Positions 43,663 through 53,304 of a DNA stretch of 64,000 nt are shown here, piece by piece (position 1 is the stretch's first letter; each line of letters opens with the position of its first letter). The notes below the pieces were generated by a model that did no database searches, was not told where the DNA came from, and saw only the letters and a program-made list of their open reading frames with translations. This DNA comes from UMGS1519 sp963621885 (GTDB lineage: Bacteria; Actinomycetota; Coriobacteriia; Coriobacteriales; Eggerthellaceae), in NCBI GenBank assembly GCA_963621885.1, contig CAVFFT010000004.1, positions 1 through 64,000 on the forward strand, in the 5' to 3' direction. The translations under genes were made by a program, and so were the position numbers.

Positions 43663-45914
43663 TGGCAACAGGCAATGGAAATCTCGGCGGGCACAAACCC
43701 GCGCGTTCGCGCTATGCCAATGTACCGGTTCACGCCAACTCGCGCCCGAGCGCGAAAGGCGGGAAGGGTTCGCAGTCCACGTCCGGGCGCAGCAACGCTG
43801 CTCCAAAGGCGCGTAAGGCCGCACCGCGCACGACGCAGAGGAAACGGGTCGCCACTCCAAGCAATACGACGCGAGCCGCTGCCAGCAGCCGCTCTTCCGT
43901 AAAGCGTCCGTCTACGGCAAATAGCCGCCTGACCGCACCGCATCAAAAAGCCCCCAAGCAAGCCCCCCGCAAGAAACAGGGCGCCATCTCGGCGCTTATC
44001 GCGCAGAAGCGTCCGGTTTTCGTCGCGATCATCGCGTTGCTTGCCGCCATTTGCCTTATCGGCGTTATCGACCTGGTTTCTAACGGGAACAAGATCTACC
44101 GCGGCGTAAGCGTGGGCGATGTTGACGTGTCTGGCATGACACGCGAAGAGGCGGCCGCATCGATCGATGCGCGCTACGGCTCGCTGGTAAGCGGAGCGGA
44201 TGTGCGTATTTACGCTGACGAGGATACGAAACAGAAGGCACTTTCCGGTCAAACCGTTGAAGACTCTCAGAATTCTGAAGACGTTTCCGCAGATGACGCG
44301 GCAAAGAACCGCAAGGTGTGGACCTCGACCGCATCCGAACTCGAAGCGCACCTGGATACCGCAGCGCTGGCCGAACAAGCATATGAAGTTGGGCGCGCAG
44401 ACGGAGGCATCGGAGCGCGTCTTGCTTCCCAGACCTTCAGCGTCACGATCGAGCCGACCGTGAGCATGAATGACGAGGCGATCGAGAACCTCGCTTACAG
44501 CATTGACCGCGCAATCGGGAACGAGCATGTCGACTATGGCGTCTCGATTGAGAGCGGCGTCGCCACCGTGACCGACGGCCATGATGGCATCGAGGTCAAT
44601 CGCACGACCCTCGCACAGGAAATCGGCAAGCAAATGCTGCAGCTCGACTACACCGATGGCATCGTCGCGCATACCGAAGAGGTCACCGCCCATATAACGA
44701 AGGAACAGGCGCAGGAAACCGCCGATTCCATCAACGCCTCCATTTCGCAAGGCGCGACCTTCATGCTCGGCGACACGACCTGGGAGGCGGGAACCGCCGA
44801 CCTCGGAGCGCTCATCGTGACGGAAGAGAAGAGCACGGACGACGGCGGGTGGGAGCTTGCCGTGTCCTATGACGAGGCTCTGACGAAGAGCGCGCTCGTC
44901 ACCCATTTACAATCTGCAATCAACAACAAGAATCTCGACGTGGAGTTCGTCAACACGAATGGCGAGATAACCGTCAAGACGGCCCTAGCCGGCACGATGC
45001 CCGATACCGTTCAGGCGCTTTCGGCGTTGACGCAACAAACGCTTGAGGCAACCCCTGAAGCGACACCGGTCATTCAAGTCGCGGAAACCGAAATCCCCAC
45101 GTCAATGACCGTTGATGAGGCGCTGGACTACGGCCTCATCAGCACCATCTCCTCTTATGAAACCGAATACACGGCCGGAGCCTACAACCGCAACACGAAC
45201 ATTCACCTGGCGGCCGACCTGCTGAACAACTCGATTATCAAGGCGAATGGCGGCACCTGGTCATTCAATGACATCGCGGGTGAATGCAACGAGGAGAAGG
45301 GCTTCCTCGGTGCCGGCTCCATCGTCGACGGACAGGTTACCGATGAGGTAGGCGGCGGCATTTGTCAGGTCGCCACGACGGTATTCAACGCGGTATACGA
45401 AGCGGGCTATCCGGTCGATGAGCGCACGAACCATTCGCTCTATATGGCAAGCTATCCCGCCGGGCGTGACGCCGCGGTCAGCTGGCCGGATCTCGACCTC
45501 GCCTGGCACAACGACACTGGCAACGACATTCTCATGCAGACCTCCTGGACCGAAACCACCGTGACGGTGACCCTTATCGGCGTCGACCCCGGTTATGTGG
45601 TGGAATCGGAAACGGGCGAATTCAAGGACGGCGCCAAGTACTCGACCCGCACGGTGGAGGACGACAGCCTGGCCCAAGGCGAAACCGAAGTGACACAGGC
45701 GGGCGCGAACGGCTCATCCATTGAGGTCACCCGTACGGTCAAAGACTCATCTGGCAACATCGTGCGAAAAGACACCTTTGAGTCAGTGTATGATGCGCAA
45801 GATGAAATCATTTCGGTCGGTCCCGGCACGAAAGTGTCATCCTCGACAGACAGCGATTCGGACGGCAGCGACAGCGGCCTGTCCGATGATACTGATGATG
45901 AAAGTAGCTATTAG
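43662..45914 (+). CDS. VanW-family cell-wall protein
   Basis: A 750-residue membrane-anchored protein. Residues 1-110 are a cytoplasmic, very basic Ser/Arg/Lys/Pro stretch. One helix follows (FVAIIALLAAICLIGVIDLV), then a large extracytoplasmic part with GVSVGDVDVSGMTREEAAAS (peptidoglycan-binding type 4 repeat) and the VanW domain (NGGTWSFNDIAGECNEEKGF, GGGICQVATTVFNAVYEAGY and ERTNHSLYMASYP). The tail is acidic and Ser-rich. VanW proteins occur in glycopeptide-resistance clusters and widely in Gram-positives; their reaction is unknown. It overlaps pgsA by one base (TAATG), so it is cotranslated with a lipid-synthesis gene. Confidence 0.88.
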   Translation: MATGNGNLGGHKPARSRYANVPVHANSRPSAKGGKGSQSTSGRSNAAPKARKAAPRTTQRKRVATPSNTTRAAASSRSSVKRPSTANSRLTAPHQKAPKQAPRKKQGAISALIAQKRPVFVAIIALLAAICLIGVIDLVSNGNKIYRGVSVGDVDVSGMTREEAAASIDARYGSLVSGADVRIYADEDTKQKALSGQTVEDSQNSEDVSADDAAKNRKVWTSTASELEAHLDTAALAEQAYEVGRADGGIGARLASQTFSVTIEPTVSMNDEAIENLAYSIDRAIGNEHVDYGVSIESGVATVTDGHDGIEVNRTTLAQEIGKQMLQLDYTDGIVAHTEEVTAHITKEQAQETADSINASISQGATFMLGDTTWEAGTADLGALIVTEEKSTDDGGWELAVSYDEALTKSALVTHLQSAINNKNLDVEFVNTNGEITVKTALAGTMPDTVQALSALTQQTLEATPEATPVIQVAETEIPTSMTVDEALDYGLISTISSYETEYTAGAYNRNTNIHLAADLLNNSIIKANGGTWSFNDIAGECNEEKGFLGAGSIVDGQVTDEVGGGICQVATTVFNAVYEAGYPVDERTNHSLYMASYPAGRDAAVSWPDLDLAWHNDTGNDILMQTSWTETTVTVTLIGVDPGYVVESETGEFKDGAKYSTRTVEDDSLAQGETEVTQAGANGSSIEVTRTVKDSSGNIVRKDTFESVYDAQDEIISVGPGTKVSSSTDSDSDGSDSGLSDDTDDESSY

Positions 45915-45928
45915 GAAAGGAGCAAGTC

Positions 45929-47236
45929 TTGTTCTTTCAAGAGGAACTCGAGACGCTTTCCCGCGAAAAGCTGAATGAGCTTCAGCTCGAGCGGGCACAG
46001 GAACTTGTTAAATACGTATACGAGCGGATTCCCTTTTATACCGACCTTTTCGACAAGGCGGGCGTGTCTCCTTCTGACTTGAAATCGCTCGATGACCTGC
46101 CGCGTTTCCCTTTCACGGTCAAGCAGAACCTGCGCGATGCCTATCCTTTCGACATGTTTGCGGTGCCGATGGACGAGGTGGCGCGCATCCATTGCTCCTC
46201 GGGCACGACCGGCACGGCAAGCGTTGTCGGCTACACGCAGCACGACCTTGACGAGTGGGCCGACTGCTTCGCGCGTTTCGTGCGCGCAGCCGATTGTGGC
46301 CCCGGTTCGGTGATGCAGGTAGGCTATGGCTACGGCCTGTTCACCGGCGGTCTCGGCGCCCACTTCGGCGGCGAGCGCGCTGGCTGCGCCCTGCTTCCGA
46401 CCTCGACCGGCAACACGAAGCGCCAGGTTCGCCTGATGCGCGACTTCGGCACGGAGGTTCTTGCCTGCACGCCGTCTTACGCGCTTGTTATCGCTGACAC
46501 GATGATCGCAGCTGGCATCGACAAGTCCGAGCTGAAGCTGAAGTCGGCCATCCTTGGCGCCGAGCCCTGCTCTGAGGGCATGCGCAAGGAGATTGAGGAG
46601 AAGCTCGGCTGCCAGGTCTACGACATCTACGGCCTCTCCGAGGTCATGGGCCCCGGCGTCGCTTGCGAATGCGGCGAGCAGCATGGCCTCCATGTGAATG
46701 AGGACAAGTTCATCATCGAGATCGTCGATCCGGAAACGCTTCAGCCGGTGCCTGATGGCGAATGGGGCGAAGTGGTCTTCACGACGCTTACCAAGCAGTG
46801 CAGCCCGCTCGTGCGCTATCGCACGCGCGACATCTCGCGCATCATCCCTGGCGAATGCCCCTGCGGCCGTACCGGCAAGCGCATGGACCGCATCGCCGGC
46901 CGTACCGACGACATGCTCATCATTCGTGGCGTCAATGTCTTCCCGGTGCAGTTCGCCCAGGTCATTTCCGAGTTCCCCGAAGTCACGTCCTACTACCAGA
47001 TCGTGCTTACGACCAAGGGCTCCCTCGACGCGGTCGAACTCGACATCGAGACCGTCACGGATTTCCCCTTCGACGAGATCCGCCGTCTTCAGGACCTGAA
47101 GAAGCGCATCGAGGCCGCTCTGAAGGGCAACCTGCAGGTCGCGGTCAACGTCAAGATCGTCGAGCCGATGACCATCGAACGCGCCGAAGGCAAAGCCAAG
47201 CGCATTATCGACCTGAGAGGAGAAGCGAATGCTTAA
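45929..47236 (+). CDS. paaK: Phenylacetate-CoA ligase (PaaK family)
   Basis: A 435-residue AMP-forming ligase. The P-loop HCSSGTTGTASVVGYTQHD is near residue 90, YDIYGLSEVMGPGVA supplies the adenine/aryl pocket, and the C-terminal domain starts at RIAGRTDDMLIIRGVNVFP. It makes aryl-acetyl-CoA from aryl-acetate, CoA and ATP. Partnered with IorAB (2.5 kb downstream) it may instead work at the acid end of aryl-pyruvate oxidation. Start TTG 45929 follows AAAGGAG. It overlaps the ACT-domain gene by 8 bases. Confidence 0.93.
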   Translation: MFFQEELETLSREKLNELQLERAQELVKYVYERIPFYTDLFDKAGVSPSDLKSLDDLPRFPFTVKQNLRDAYPFDMFAVPMDEVARIHCSSGTTGTASVVGYTQHDLDEWADCFARFVRAADCGPGSVMQVGYGYGLFTGGLGAHFGGERAGCALLPTSTGNTKRQVRLMRDFGTEVLACTPSYALVIADTMIAAGIDKSELKLKSAILGAEPCSEGMRKEIEEKLGCQVYDIYGLSEVMGPGVACECGEQHGLHVNEDKFIIEIVDPETLQPVPDGEWGEVVFTTLTKQCSPLVRYRTRDISRIIPGECPCGRTGKRMDRIAGRTDDMLIIRGVNVFPVQFAQVISEFPEVTSYYQIVLTTKGSLDAVELDIETVTDFPFDEIRRLQDLKKRIEAALKGNLQVAVNVKIVEPMTIERAEGKAKRIIDLRGEANA

Positions 47237-47654
47237 TCAGCTTACTGTCTTCCTGCAGAATCGCGAGGGCCGTCTTGCCCAGATGTGCCGCGTGCTTGCC
47301 GATGCGGGCATCAACATGCATTCCCTTTTCGTGGCCGACACGGTCGACTTCGGTGTGGCGCGCGTCTTCTGCGACCATCCGCGTGCGGCGCGCAAGGCAC
47401 TCAATGCCGCCGGTTTCCGCGTCAGCGTGATTCCGGTTGTCGGCGTCAAGGTGCCGAACCGCGTGGGCGGTCTTGCCGACCTGCTCGAGTTCTTCAACAA
47501 GAACGATATCAACATCGAATACGGCTACTGCTTCACCATCAATGATGACCAGGCCATCGACATCGTGAAGGCGGATGACGCCGATGTTGAAAAGCTGCTT
47601 CTTGACGCTGGCTTCGAGCTGGTGAGCAAGGAGGAAATCTACCAGCGTGACTAG
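47229..47654 (+). CDS. Tandem ACT-domain amino-acid-sensing protein
   Basis: A 141-residue protein made of two ACT domains: QLTVFLQNREGRLAQMCRVL (1) and VPNRVGGLADLLEFFNKNDI (2). ACT pairs bind amino acids and regulate partner enzymes. Small two-ACT proteins often sit between paaK and ior genes, so an aromatic amino acid as ligand and PaaK or IorAB as partner is a reasonable inference. It overlaps paaK by 8 bases and the next gene by 8, so translation is coupled on both sides. Confidence 0.9.
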   Translation: MLNQLTVFLQNREGRLAQMCRVLADAGINMHSLFVADTVDFGVARVFCDHPRAARKALNAAGFRVSVIPVVGVKVPNRVGGLADLLEFFNKNDINIEYGYCFTINDDQAIDIVKADDADVEKLLLDAGFELVSKEEIYQRD

Positions 47655-49056
47655 CCGTTCCGCACAGATCCGTTTCGCTTTCATGCAATACGCAAGCCGC
47701 ATGGCTTGCGTATTGGCGTGTGCGCTTGCCTGTCTTGCAATTTGCGTGCCGACCGCCTCTGCCGAGGTGCGCTCGACCGATATCATTTGCGGTCAGACGG
47801 TCGCGCAGAGGGGCTTCACGAGCAGTCTTTGCCCCGGTATCGAAGCGAATCACGCCATGCTCATCGATGAGGATGGCAAGATCTACTTCGAGCGCGATGC
47901 GCACAGCGCCACGAAAATCGCCTCGGTAACCAAGGTGATGACCGCCATTGTCGCGATGGAATACAATCCCGCGCTTGATGCGACTATTACCGTGACCGAA
48001 GAAGCCGCGGAAGTGGGCGAGTCGACCGCGAATCTCCAAGAGGGCGACACGCTCACCTTGAAGAACGCGCTGACGGCGATGATGGTGGCATCCGGCAACG
48101 ATGCGGCTGAAAGCATCGCTGCTTCCCTTGGCGCGCAAATGCTCTCCGACGATGGCAGCAGCAGCTCCTCGGAAGAAGCATGCGTCGCGCGCTTCGTGCA
48201 GGCAATGAATGACAAGGCAACCGAAATGGGACTCGAGGACACGCTCTTCACAAACCCGCACGGCCTTGACGACGGCGACAATGAGGGCGATCAGCACAGC
48301 ACCGCATCCGATGTGGCCGCCGAAGTGATGCTTGCAATGCAGAATGAGGATTTCCGCAGCATCGTCGGAAGCGCGACTGCGAAGGTCCAGCTTACGCGTA
48401 ATGGCGAGAAGACGACAATCGAGCTGACAAGCACCGACGAGCTTCTGACCAGCTACGATGGAACCGTTGGCGTCAAGACGGGATTCACCGACCTCGCGGG
48501 CGCCTGTTTCGCTGGCGCCAACGACCACGACGGCAAGGAATACTACGCCATCGTGCTCGATTCACCCGACGAGGCGCAGCGATTCACCGACACCTCGACA
48601 CTCTGGGACTGGTGCTACAACTACCTGATTGAATATCAGCTGGTCAACACGCCGGATACCGATGAAGTAACGACCGAAGACGGTTCAACGGACACGACGC
48701 CGGTGCTCGCGTATGTTGCGCACAGCGACTGGATGGATGTCTCGGTACCTGCTACCGTCGCGAATCCCGACGAGGCAATGAAGATATTCACGCTTGACGG
48801 CAATGTGTCGCAGGAAATGACCGTCGAGGACCTGCATGGTTATGTTAATGCGGGCGATAAGGTTGGCACCATCACCTTCAAGCAGCACAATGAAGTTATA
48901 GCGACCATCGATCTTGTGGCGGCACAGGACGTGGCTGGTCCGAACCCGATAGAGGCCGTGAGCATCTGGTGGCAGCGCCTTACGGGGAATGACGCAGTCG
49001 CACAAAGCGTTCTCGTTAATGAGAGCTTGCTGGTCATAGACAAGACGGCGGTGTGA
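47647..49056 (+). CDS. D-alanyl-D-alanine carboxypeptidase (peptidase S11)
   Basis: A 469-residue penicillin-binding protein of the DacA type. An N-terminal signal peptide (MACVLACALACLAICV, ending TASA) precedes the three catalytic motifs: SVTK (SxxK, about residue 95), SGN in MMVASGNDAAES, and KTG in VGVKTGFTD. A second domain follows, and a hydrophobic or amphipathic C-terminus is not obvious. It trims the terminal D-Ala of peptidoglycan stem peptides outside the membrane. It starts inside the ACT gene (GTG 47647, with AAGGAGG 12 bases upstream), an odd place for a wall gene. Confidence 0.92.
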   Translation: MTSRSAQIRFAFMQYASRMACVLACALACLAICVPTASAEVRSTDIICGQTVAQRGFTSSLCPGIEANHAMLIDEDGKIYFERDAHSATKIASVTKVMTAIVAMEYNPALDATITVTEEAAEVGESTANLQEGDTLTLKNALTAMMVASGNDAAESIAASLGAQMLSDDGSSSSSEEACVARFVQAMNDKATEMGLEDTLFTNPHGLDDGDNEGDQHSTASDVAAEVMLAMQNEDFRSIVGSATAKVQLTRNGEKTTIELTSTDELLTSYDGTVGVKTGFTDLAGACFAGANDHDGKEYYAIVLDSPDEAQRFTDTSTLWDWCYNYLIEYQLVNTPDTDEVTTEDGSTDTTPVLAYVAHSDWMDVSVPATVANPDEAMKIFTLDGNVSQEMTVEDLHGYVNAGDKVGTITFKQHNEVIATIDLVAAQDVAGPNPIEAVSIWWQRLTGNDAVAQSVLVNESLLVIDKTAV

Positions 49057-49209
49057 CGGTGATAAGTAAAACCGCGCAGATGGCAAGCGAAACGCACATG
49101 AGCAAGGGCTAAGATAGGCAAGCGCACTCAGCAAGCAAGGGTGCGGCAGGCTTAATCAAAAAGCCCCGCTGAAGTGAAGTGCAGATTGATCGGGAAAGGA
49201 AATGTGGAC

Positions 49210-49662
49210 ATGGAAAAGAATTGCCCCGTATGCAAGCAAGAGGTTTCCCCGCTCGACGCGGTCTGCCCTTCCTGTGGATTCAAACTCCTTGAGGCGACGC
49301 AGGCCATGAGGCCTCTTCACCTTGATGCTGAAGGCAAGCTTCAGACCGCCCCTACAAGCGAGGCGCATCATGCGTCGCTTTCGGTATTGAAGGGGCCGCA
49401 AACCGGCATTCGCATCGATCTTGCCGATGAAGCGGGCGAAGGCCTCATCGCGGGCCGCAATCCGGAATGCGCGGTCTTCCTCAATGACATGACGGTGTCG
49501 CGCGAGCATGCACGGCTGGAGAAGACGCCGGCTGGCTGGCGCATCACCGACCTCAAGAGCTTCAACGGTACCTGGATCAACAATTGCAATATCACGAGCG
49601 TGACTCTGAAAGACGGAGACATCATTCAGATTGGCGCTTTTTGCCTGCGTTTCGATAGCTAG
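49210..49662 (+). CDS. Zinc-ribbon FHA-domain protein
   Basis: A 150-residue soluble protein. The N-terminal zinc ribbon is NCPVCKQEVSPLDAVCPSCG. The FHA domain spans about residues 70-150, with GLIAGRNPECAVFLNDMTVS, REHARLEK and DLKSFNGTWINN, which include the conserved Gly-Arg, Ser-Arg-x-His and Asn-Gly residues that bind phosphothreonine. It probably reads Ser/Thr kinase signalling, though no kinase is in the window. ATG 49210 follows AAAGGA with long spacing; GTG 49204 is possible. iorA follows 96 bp downstream. Confidence 0.88.
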   Translation: MEKNCPVCKQEVSPLDAVCPSCGFKLLEATQAMRPLHLDAEGKLQTAPTSEAHHASLSVLKGPQTGIRIDLADEAGEGLIAGRNPECAVFLNDMTVSREHARLEKTPAGWRITDLKSFNGTWINNCNITSVTLKDGDIIQIGAFCLRFDS

Positions 49663-49758
49663 AACCTAAAGATGCAAATTGGCTGGCATCCGCGCATGCG
49701 GGTGTGAGGGCAAGCGGCAGACACGCAATCTGCCAATCGGAAAGGGAGAGGAGACAAG

Positions 49759-51507
49759 GTGGCATTCTTATCGGGTAACGAGGCGATTGCCCAAGGCGCT
49801 TGGGAGGCAGGCGCTCATATCGGCGTCGCTTATCCTGGCACGCCTTCGACGGAAACGATGGAGGAGTTCGCGAAGAAGAGCGATGTCTACGCGGAATGGG
49901 CTCCGAATGAAAAGGTGGCCGTCGAGGTCGCTGTTGGCGCAAGCGCAGGTGGCGCGCGTGTTCTTTCGACCATGAAGCACGTCGGCGTCAACGTCGCTGC
50001 CGACCCGCTTTTCACCTCGTCCTACACGGGCGTGAATGGCGGCATACTTATCCTGTGCGCCGACGACCCGGGCATGTTCTCCTCGCAGAACGAGCAGGAT
50101 TCGCGCTTCTACGCGCATGCTGCCGGCATTCCGATGTTCGAGCCTTCCGACTCCGCTGAGGCCCGTCTCTTCGCGCATGACGCGTACGAGCTCTCTGAAC
50201 GGTTCGACACGCCGTGGATGATTCGCACGACCGTCCGCACGAGCCATGCGAAGACCGTTGTCGAGACGGGGGAGCGGGAGAGCGTCGCGATTCGTCCCTA
50301 TGAGAAGGACCCGGGCAAATGGGTCATGATGCCGGCATTCGCGAAGCCGCGTCGTATCGTGCAGCGAGCGCGTCTTGATGCGTTGGCGGAATGGGCAAAC
50401 ACCTGCCCGTACAACAAGATGGAGCTGCGCGATCGCAAGATCGGCATCGTCTGTTCGGGTGCCGCTTACCAGTACGTGCGCGAAGCCATGCCGGACGCAA
50501 GCACCTTCAAGCTCGGTCTTGTATGGCCGCTTCCGCAGGCTTCTCTCGCTGAGTTTGAACGCGAAGTCGACGCCCTCTATGTCGTCGACGAGGCGAGCGA
50601 CTACCTGTCGAGCCACGTGAAGGCCCTTGGCATCACCGTCACGCCTTTTGAAAACTCTCTCCCGCTTTGCGGCGAGGTGTCGCCTCTCGCTATCAAGCAG
50701 GCATTTGGCGAGCCCGTTCCCGCACACACGGAAACGCCTGATGACATTCCTGGCCGCCCGCCGGCGCTCTGCCCGGGCTGCCCGCATCGTCCGGTCTTCA
50801 AGGAGCTTGCGCGCCTCCGTGCAATCGTGACCGGCGATATCGGATGCTACACCCTCGGCGCCTTGCCGCCGCTTTCCGCAATGGATACCACGGTTGACAT
50901 GGGCGCTTCCATCTCGATGGCGCATGGCTTCGAACTCGCGATGGCAAACGTCGAGCATCGTCCCATTGTCGGCATCATCGGCGACTCGACCTTCGCACAT
51001 TCGGGCATTTCGTCCTTGCTGGGAACCGCCTACAACAATGGCGCGGGCACCATCTGCATTCTCGACAACCGCACGACCGCGATGACCGGCCAGCAGGGCA
51101 ACCCCTGCAACGGCATCACGCTCCAGCATCGCCCGAGCCGCGAACTCAATATCGAGCGCGTGGTGGAAGCCCTCGGCATCACCGATATCCAGACGGTGAA
51201 TCCGCATGACGTTGCCGCGGTTCGCCAGGCCTTGAAGTCGGCGACCTCGCGCACCGATGAACTTTCGGTCATCGTCTTCCGCGCCCCTTGCGTCCTGCTC
51301 GACAAGAAGAGCCGCAAGACACCTTATACGGTAGGGGAGAACTGCACCGCCTGCGGTTCGTGCATCCGTATTGGCTGCCCGGCGCTTTCGCGCATTCCCG
51401 AGACGGGCTGTGCCTCCATCGATCCGCAGCTCTGCAACGGCTGCGGCGACTGCGCGCAGTACTGCAACTTCGATGCGATTTCCATCCCGGCAGGAGAGGA
51501 TGAATAA
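49759..51507 (+). CDS. iorA: Indolepyruvate ferredoxin oxidoreductase alpha subunit
   Basis: A 582-residue TPP-dependent enzyme oxidising indolepyruvate and other aryl-pyruvates to aryl-acetyl-CoA and CO2 with ferredoxin reduction. The N-terminal pyrimidine-binding domain starts LSGNEAIAQGAWEAGAH and AYPGTPSTE. The TPP/Mg site is GDIGCYTLG plus GIIGDSTFAHSGI. The C-terminal ferredoxin domain has CTACGSCIRIGCPAL and CNGCGDCAQYC. The start is GTG 49759 after GGAGAGGAG. iorB begins 1 base after its stop codon. A small three-stem structure may occupy the leader (49678-49737). Confidence 0.95.
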   Translation: MAFLSGNEAIAQGAWEAGAHIGVAYPGTPSTETMEEFAKKSDVYAEWAPNEKVAVEVAVGASAGGARVLSTMKHVGVNVAADPLFTSSYTGVNGGILILCADDPGMFSSQNEQDSRFYAHAAGIPMFEPSDSAEARLFAHDAYELSERFDTPWMIRTTVRTSHAKTVVETGERESVAIRPYEKDPGKWVMMPAFAKPRRIVQRARLDALAEWANTCPYNKMELRDRKIGIVCSGAAYQYVREAMPDASTFKLGLVWPLPQASLAEFEREVDALYVVDEASDYLSSHVKALGITVTPFENSLPLCGEVSPLAIKQAFGEPVPAHTETPDDIPGRPPALCPGCPHRPVFKELARLRAIVTGDIGCYTLGALPPLSAMDTTVDMGASISMAHGFELAMANVEHRPIVGIIGDSTFAHSGISSLLGTAYNNGAGTICILDNRTTAMTGQQGNPCNGITLQHRPSRELNIERVVEALGITDIQTVNPHDVAAVRQALKSATSRTDELSVIVFRAPCVLLDKKSRKTPYTVGENCTACGSCIRIGCPALSRIPETGCASIDPQLCNGCGDCAQYCNFDAISIPAGEDE

Positions 51508-51508
51508 C

Positions 51509-52114
51509 ATGCTAGAAATTGATATGAAAGCCACCAAGACGCTCCTGCTCTGCGGTGTCGGTGGTCAAGGAACCATCCTCGCATCCGATCTCTTGAGCCG
51601 CACGATTCAGGCAGCGGGCCTCGATGTCAAGATGAGCGAGATTCACGGCATGGCCCAGCGTGGCGGCGCTGTGACGACGATTGTGCGCTTTGGCGAGCAC
51701 GTGAACTCCATGGTGTGCGACACCGGAAGCGCCGATTACATCCTCTCGTTTGAGACGACCGAAGCGCTGCGCAACATCTCCTTCCTGAAAACCGGCGGTA
51801 CGCTGCTCGTGAATGACGAGTCTATGAAGCCGCAGCCGGTTCTCACAGGGAATGCCGAAATGCCCGCCAATGTGGAAGAGCGCCTGCGCGCGCTTGGCGG
51901 CGTGCTCATTCCGGCTTCGAAGCTCGCACGTGAAGCGGGCTCGCCGAAGTCGGCAAACGTCGTCCTTCTTGGCGCGCTTGCTGCCTCCATGCCTTTCTCG
52001 ACCGAGAGCTGGGAAGCGGTCATCGCGGCGAAGGTTCCGCCCAAGACGATCGAGGCGAACATTCTCGCCTTCCATCTGGGTCTTGACGCCGCGAAGAGCG
52101 AGCAGAACAAGTAA
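51509..52114 (+). CDS. iorB: Indolepyruvate ferredoxin oxidoreductase beta subunit
   Basis: A 201-residue gamma-type domain subunit: TLLLCGVGGQGTILASDLLS binds CoA/TPP phosphates, and SEIHGMAQRGGAVTTIVRFG is the family signature. Three nearby ATG codons (51500, 51509, 51524) share the AGGAGAGG site; 51509 is taken as the middle choice. It completes the IorAB heterodimer and ends the transcription unit at the terminator 52170-52198. Confidence 0.94.
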   Translation: MLEIDMKATKTLLLCGVGGQGTILASDLLSRTIQAAGLDVKMSEIHGMAQRGGAVTTIVRFGEHVNSMVCDTGSADYILSFETTEALRNISFLKTGGTLLVNDESMKPQPVLTGNAEMPANVEERLRALGGVLIPASKLAREAGSPKSANVVLLGALAASMPFSTESWEAVIAAKVPPKTIEANILAFHLGLDAAKSEQNK

Positions 52115-52169
52115 GACGCGGCAACGCGACTGCTGATGCAGACGCCGCCATTTGAATACGAATGAGAGA

Positions 52170-52198
52170 AACGCGGTTTGGAAGCAGGCCGCGTTTTC
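52170..52198 (+). terminator. Terminator after iorB
   Basis: AACGCGG/CCGCGTT stem (52170-52176 with 52189-52195), then TTCAT. Confidence 0.7.
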
Positions 52199-52250
52199 AT
52201 CTTGAATTGTTTAGAAGCAGTTTGTGATGGGGAAGGGAGGAGCCCACAGT

Positions 52251-53213
52251 ATGGAGACGACAAACGCGTTCCAAGCGCCTTGCGAAATGCCCGTGGTAGG
52301 GCGCATGGCACCCACGCCAAGCGCCGATATGCATGTGGGGAACATCTTCTCCTGTCTTGTCGCCTGGCTTTGCGCGCGCAGTGCAAATGGCCGCATCGTC
52401 TTGCGCATTGAGGACCTTGACGAAGCACGCTGTTCACAGGCTCACGCAGACAGCATCATGCGCGACCTCGAGACACTCGGACTTTTCTGGGACAACGCTG
52501 AAGTCGTTTACCAGTCGAAGCGCCGTGAAGCATACGACAAGGCCTTTGCGATGCTCGACGCTGAACAGCGCGTATACCCCTGCTTCTGCTCGCGTGCCGA
52601 CCTTCACGCCGCATCAGCCCCGCATGTGGGGGAGCGCTATCTCTATCAGGGAACCTGCCGCGAACTTTCGCCTGATGAAATTGCCGAGCGCGCGACAAAA
52701 CGCAAACCGGCGATGCGCTTGCGGGTCGAGAATCACCGAATCGAGATTGACGACCTCATTCAAGGTCGATACGTTCAGAATCTTGAAACGGAATGTGGCG
52801 ACTTCATCATCCGGCGCTCAGACGGCGTTTATTCCTACCAGCTCGCCGTTGTGGTCGACGACCTCTATCAGGGCGTCAACCAGGTGGTACGCGGCCTCGA
52901 CCTGCTGGATTCCGCGCCCCAGCAGAGCTATCTTCGTGAACTGATTACTCCCGATTCGCCAACAATCAGCTATGCGCATGTCCCGCTTCTTGTTGATGAG
53001 CAGGGAAGACGCTTGTCCAAGCGCAATCACGACCAGAGCCTTCAGGGCATGCTTGAACACTTCAAAAGCGTCGAGCACTTCATCGGGCGCGTTGCCTATC
53101 TCACGGGCCTGATCGAGAGGGAAGAGCCTCTCACTGCTGCGGATCTCGTTGATGAATTCAATCCTGAAAAGCTCGCAGGGAAGCGCGTAATCGCCTGGAG
53201 CCTTCCCGAATAG
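52251..53213 (+). CDS. gluQ: Glutamyl-Q tRNA(Asp) synthetase
   Basis: A 320-residue GluRS paralogue lacking the anticodon-binding domain. The HIGH-like motif is GRMAPTPSADMHVGN (near residue 18) and the KMSKS-like motif is RRLSKRNHDQ. Zinc ligands are in YPCFCSRADL and LYQGTC. It attaches glutamate to the queuine base of tRNA-Asp. A discriminating GluRS would be over 460 residues. ATG 52251 follows AGGGAGGAG. Confidence 0.92.
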   Translation: METTNAFQAPCEMPVVGRMAPTPSADMHVGNIFSCLVAWLCARSANGRIVLRIEDLDEARCSQAHADSIMRDLETLGLFWDNAEVVYQSKRREAYDKAFAMLDAEQRVYPCFCSRADLHAASAPHVGERYLYQGTCRELSPDEIAERATKRKPAMRLRVENHRIEIDDLIQGRYVQNLETECGDFIIRRSDGVYSYQLAVVVDDLYQGVNQVVRGLDLLDSAPQQSYLRELITPDSPTISYAHVPLLVDEQGRRLSKRNHDQSLQGMLEHFKSVEHFIGRVAYLTGLIEREEPLTAADLVDEFNPEKLAGKRVIAWSLPE

Positions 53214-53304
53214 CCGGGTCGCTAAGAATTAAGGATCAAATCAGCCTAAAGCACTCTTACGCAAAGGCAGCCAAAGCCCGCTACAGCAGTCAGCCGGCAA
53301 TCCC

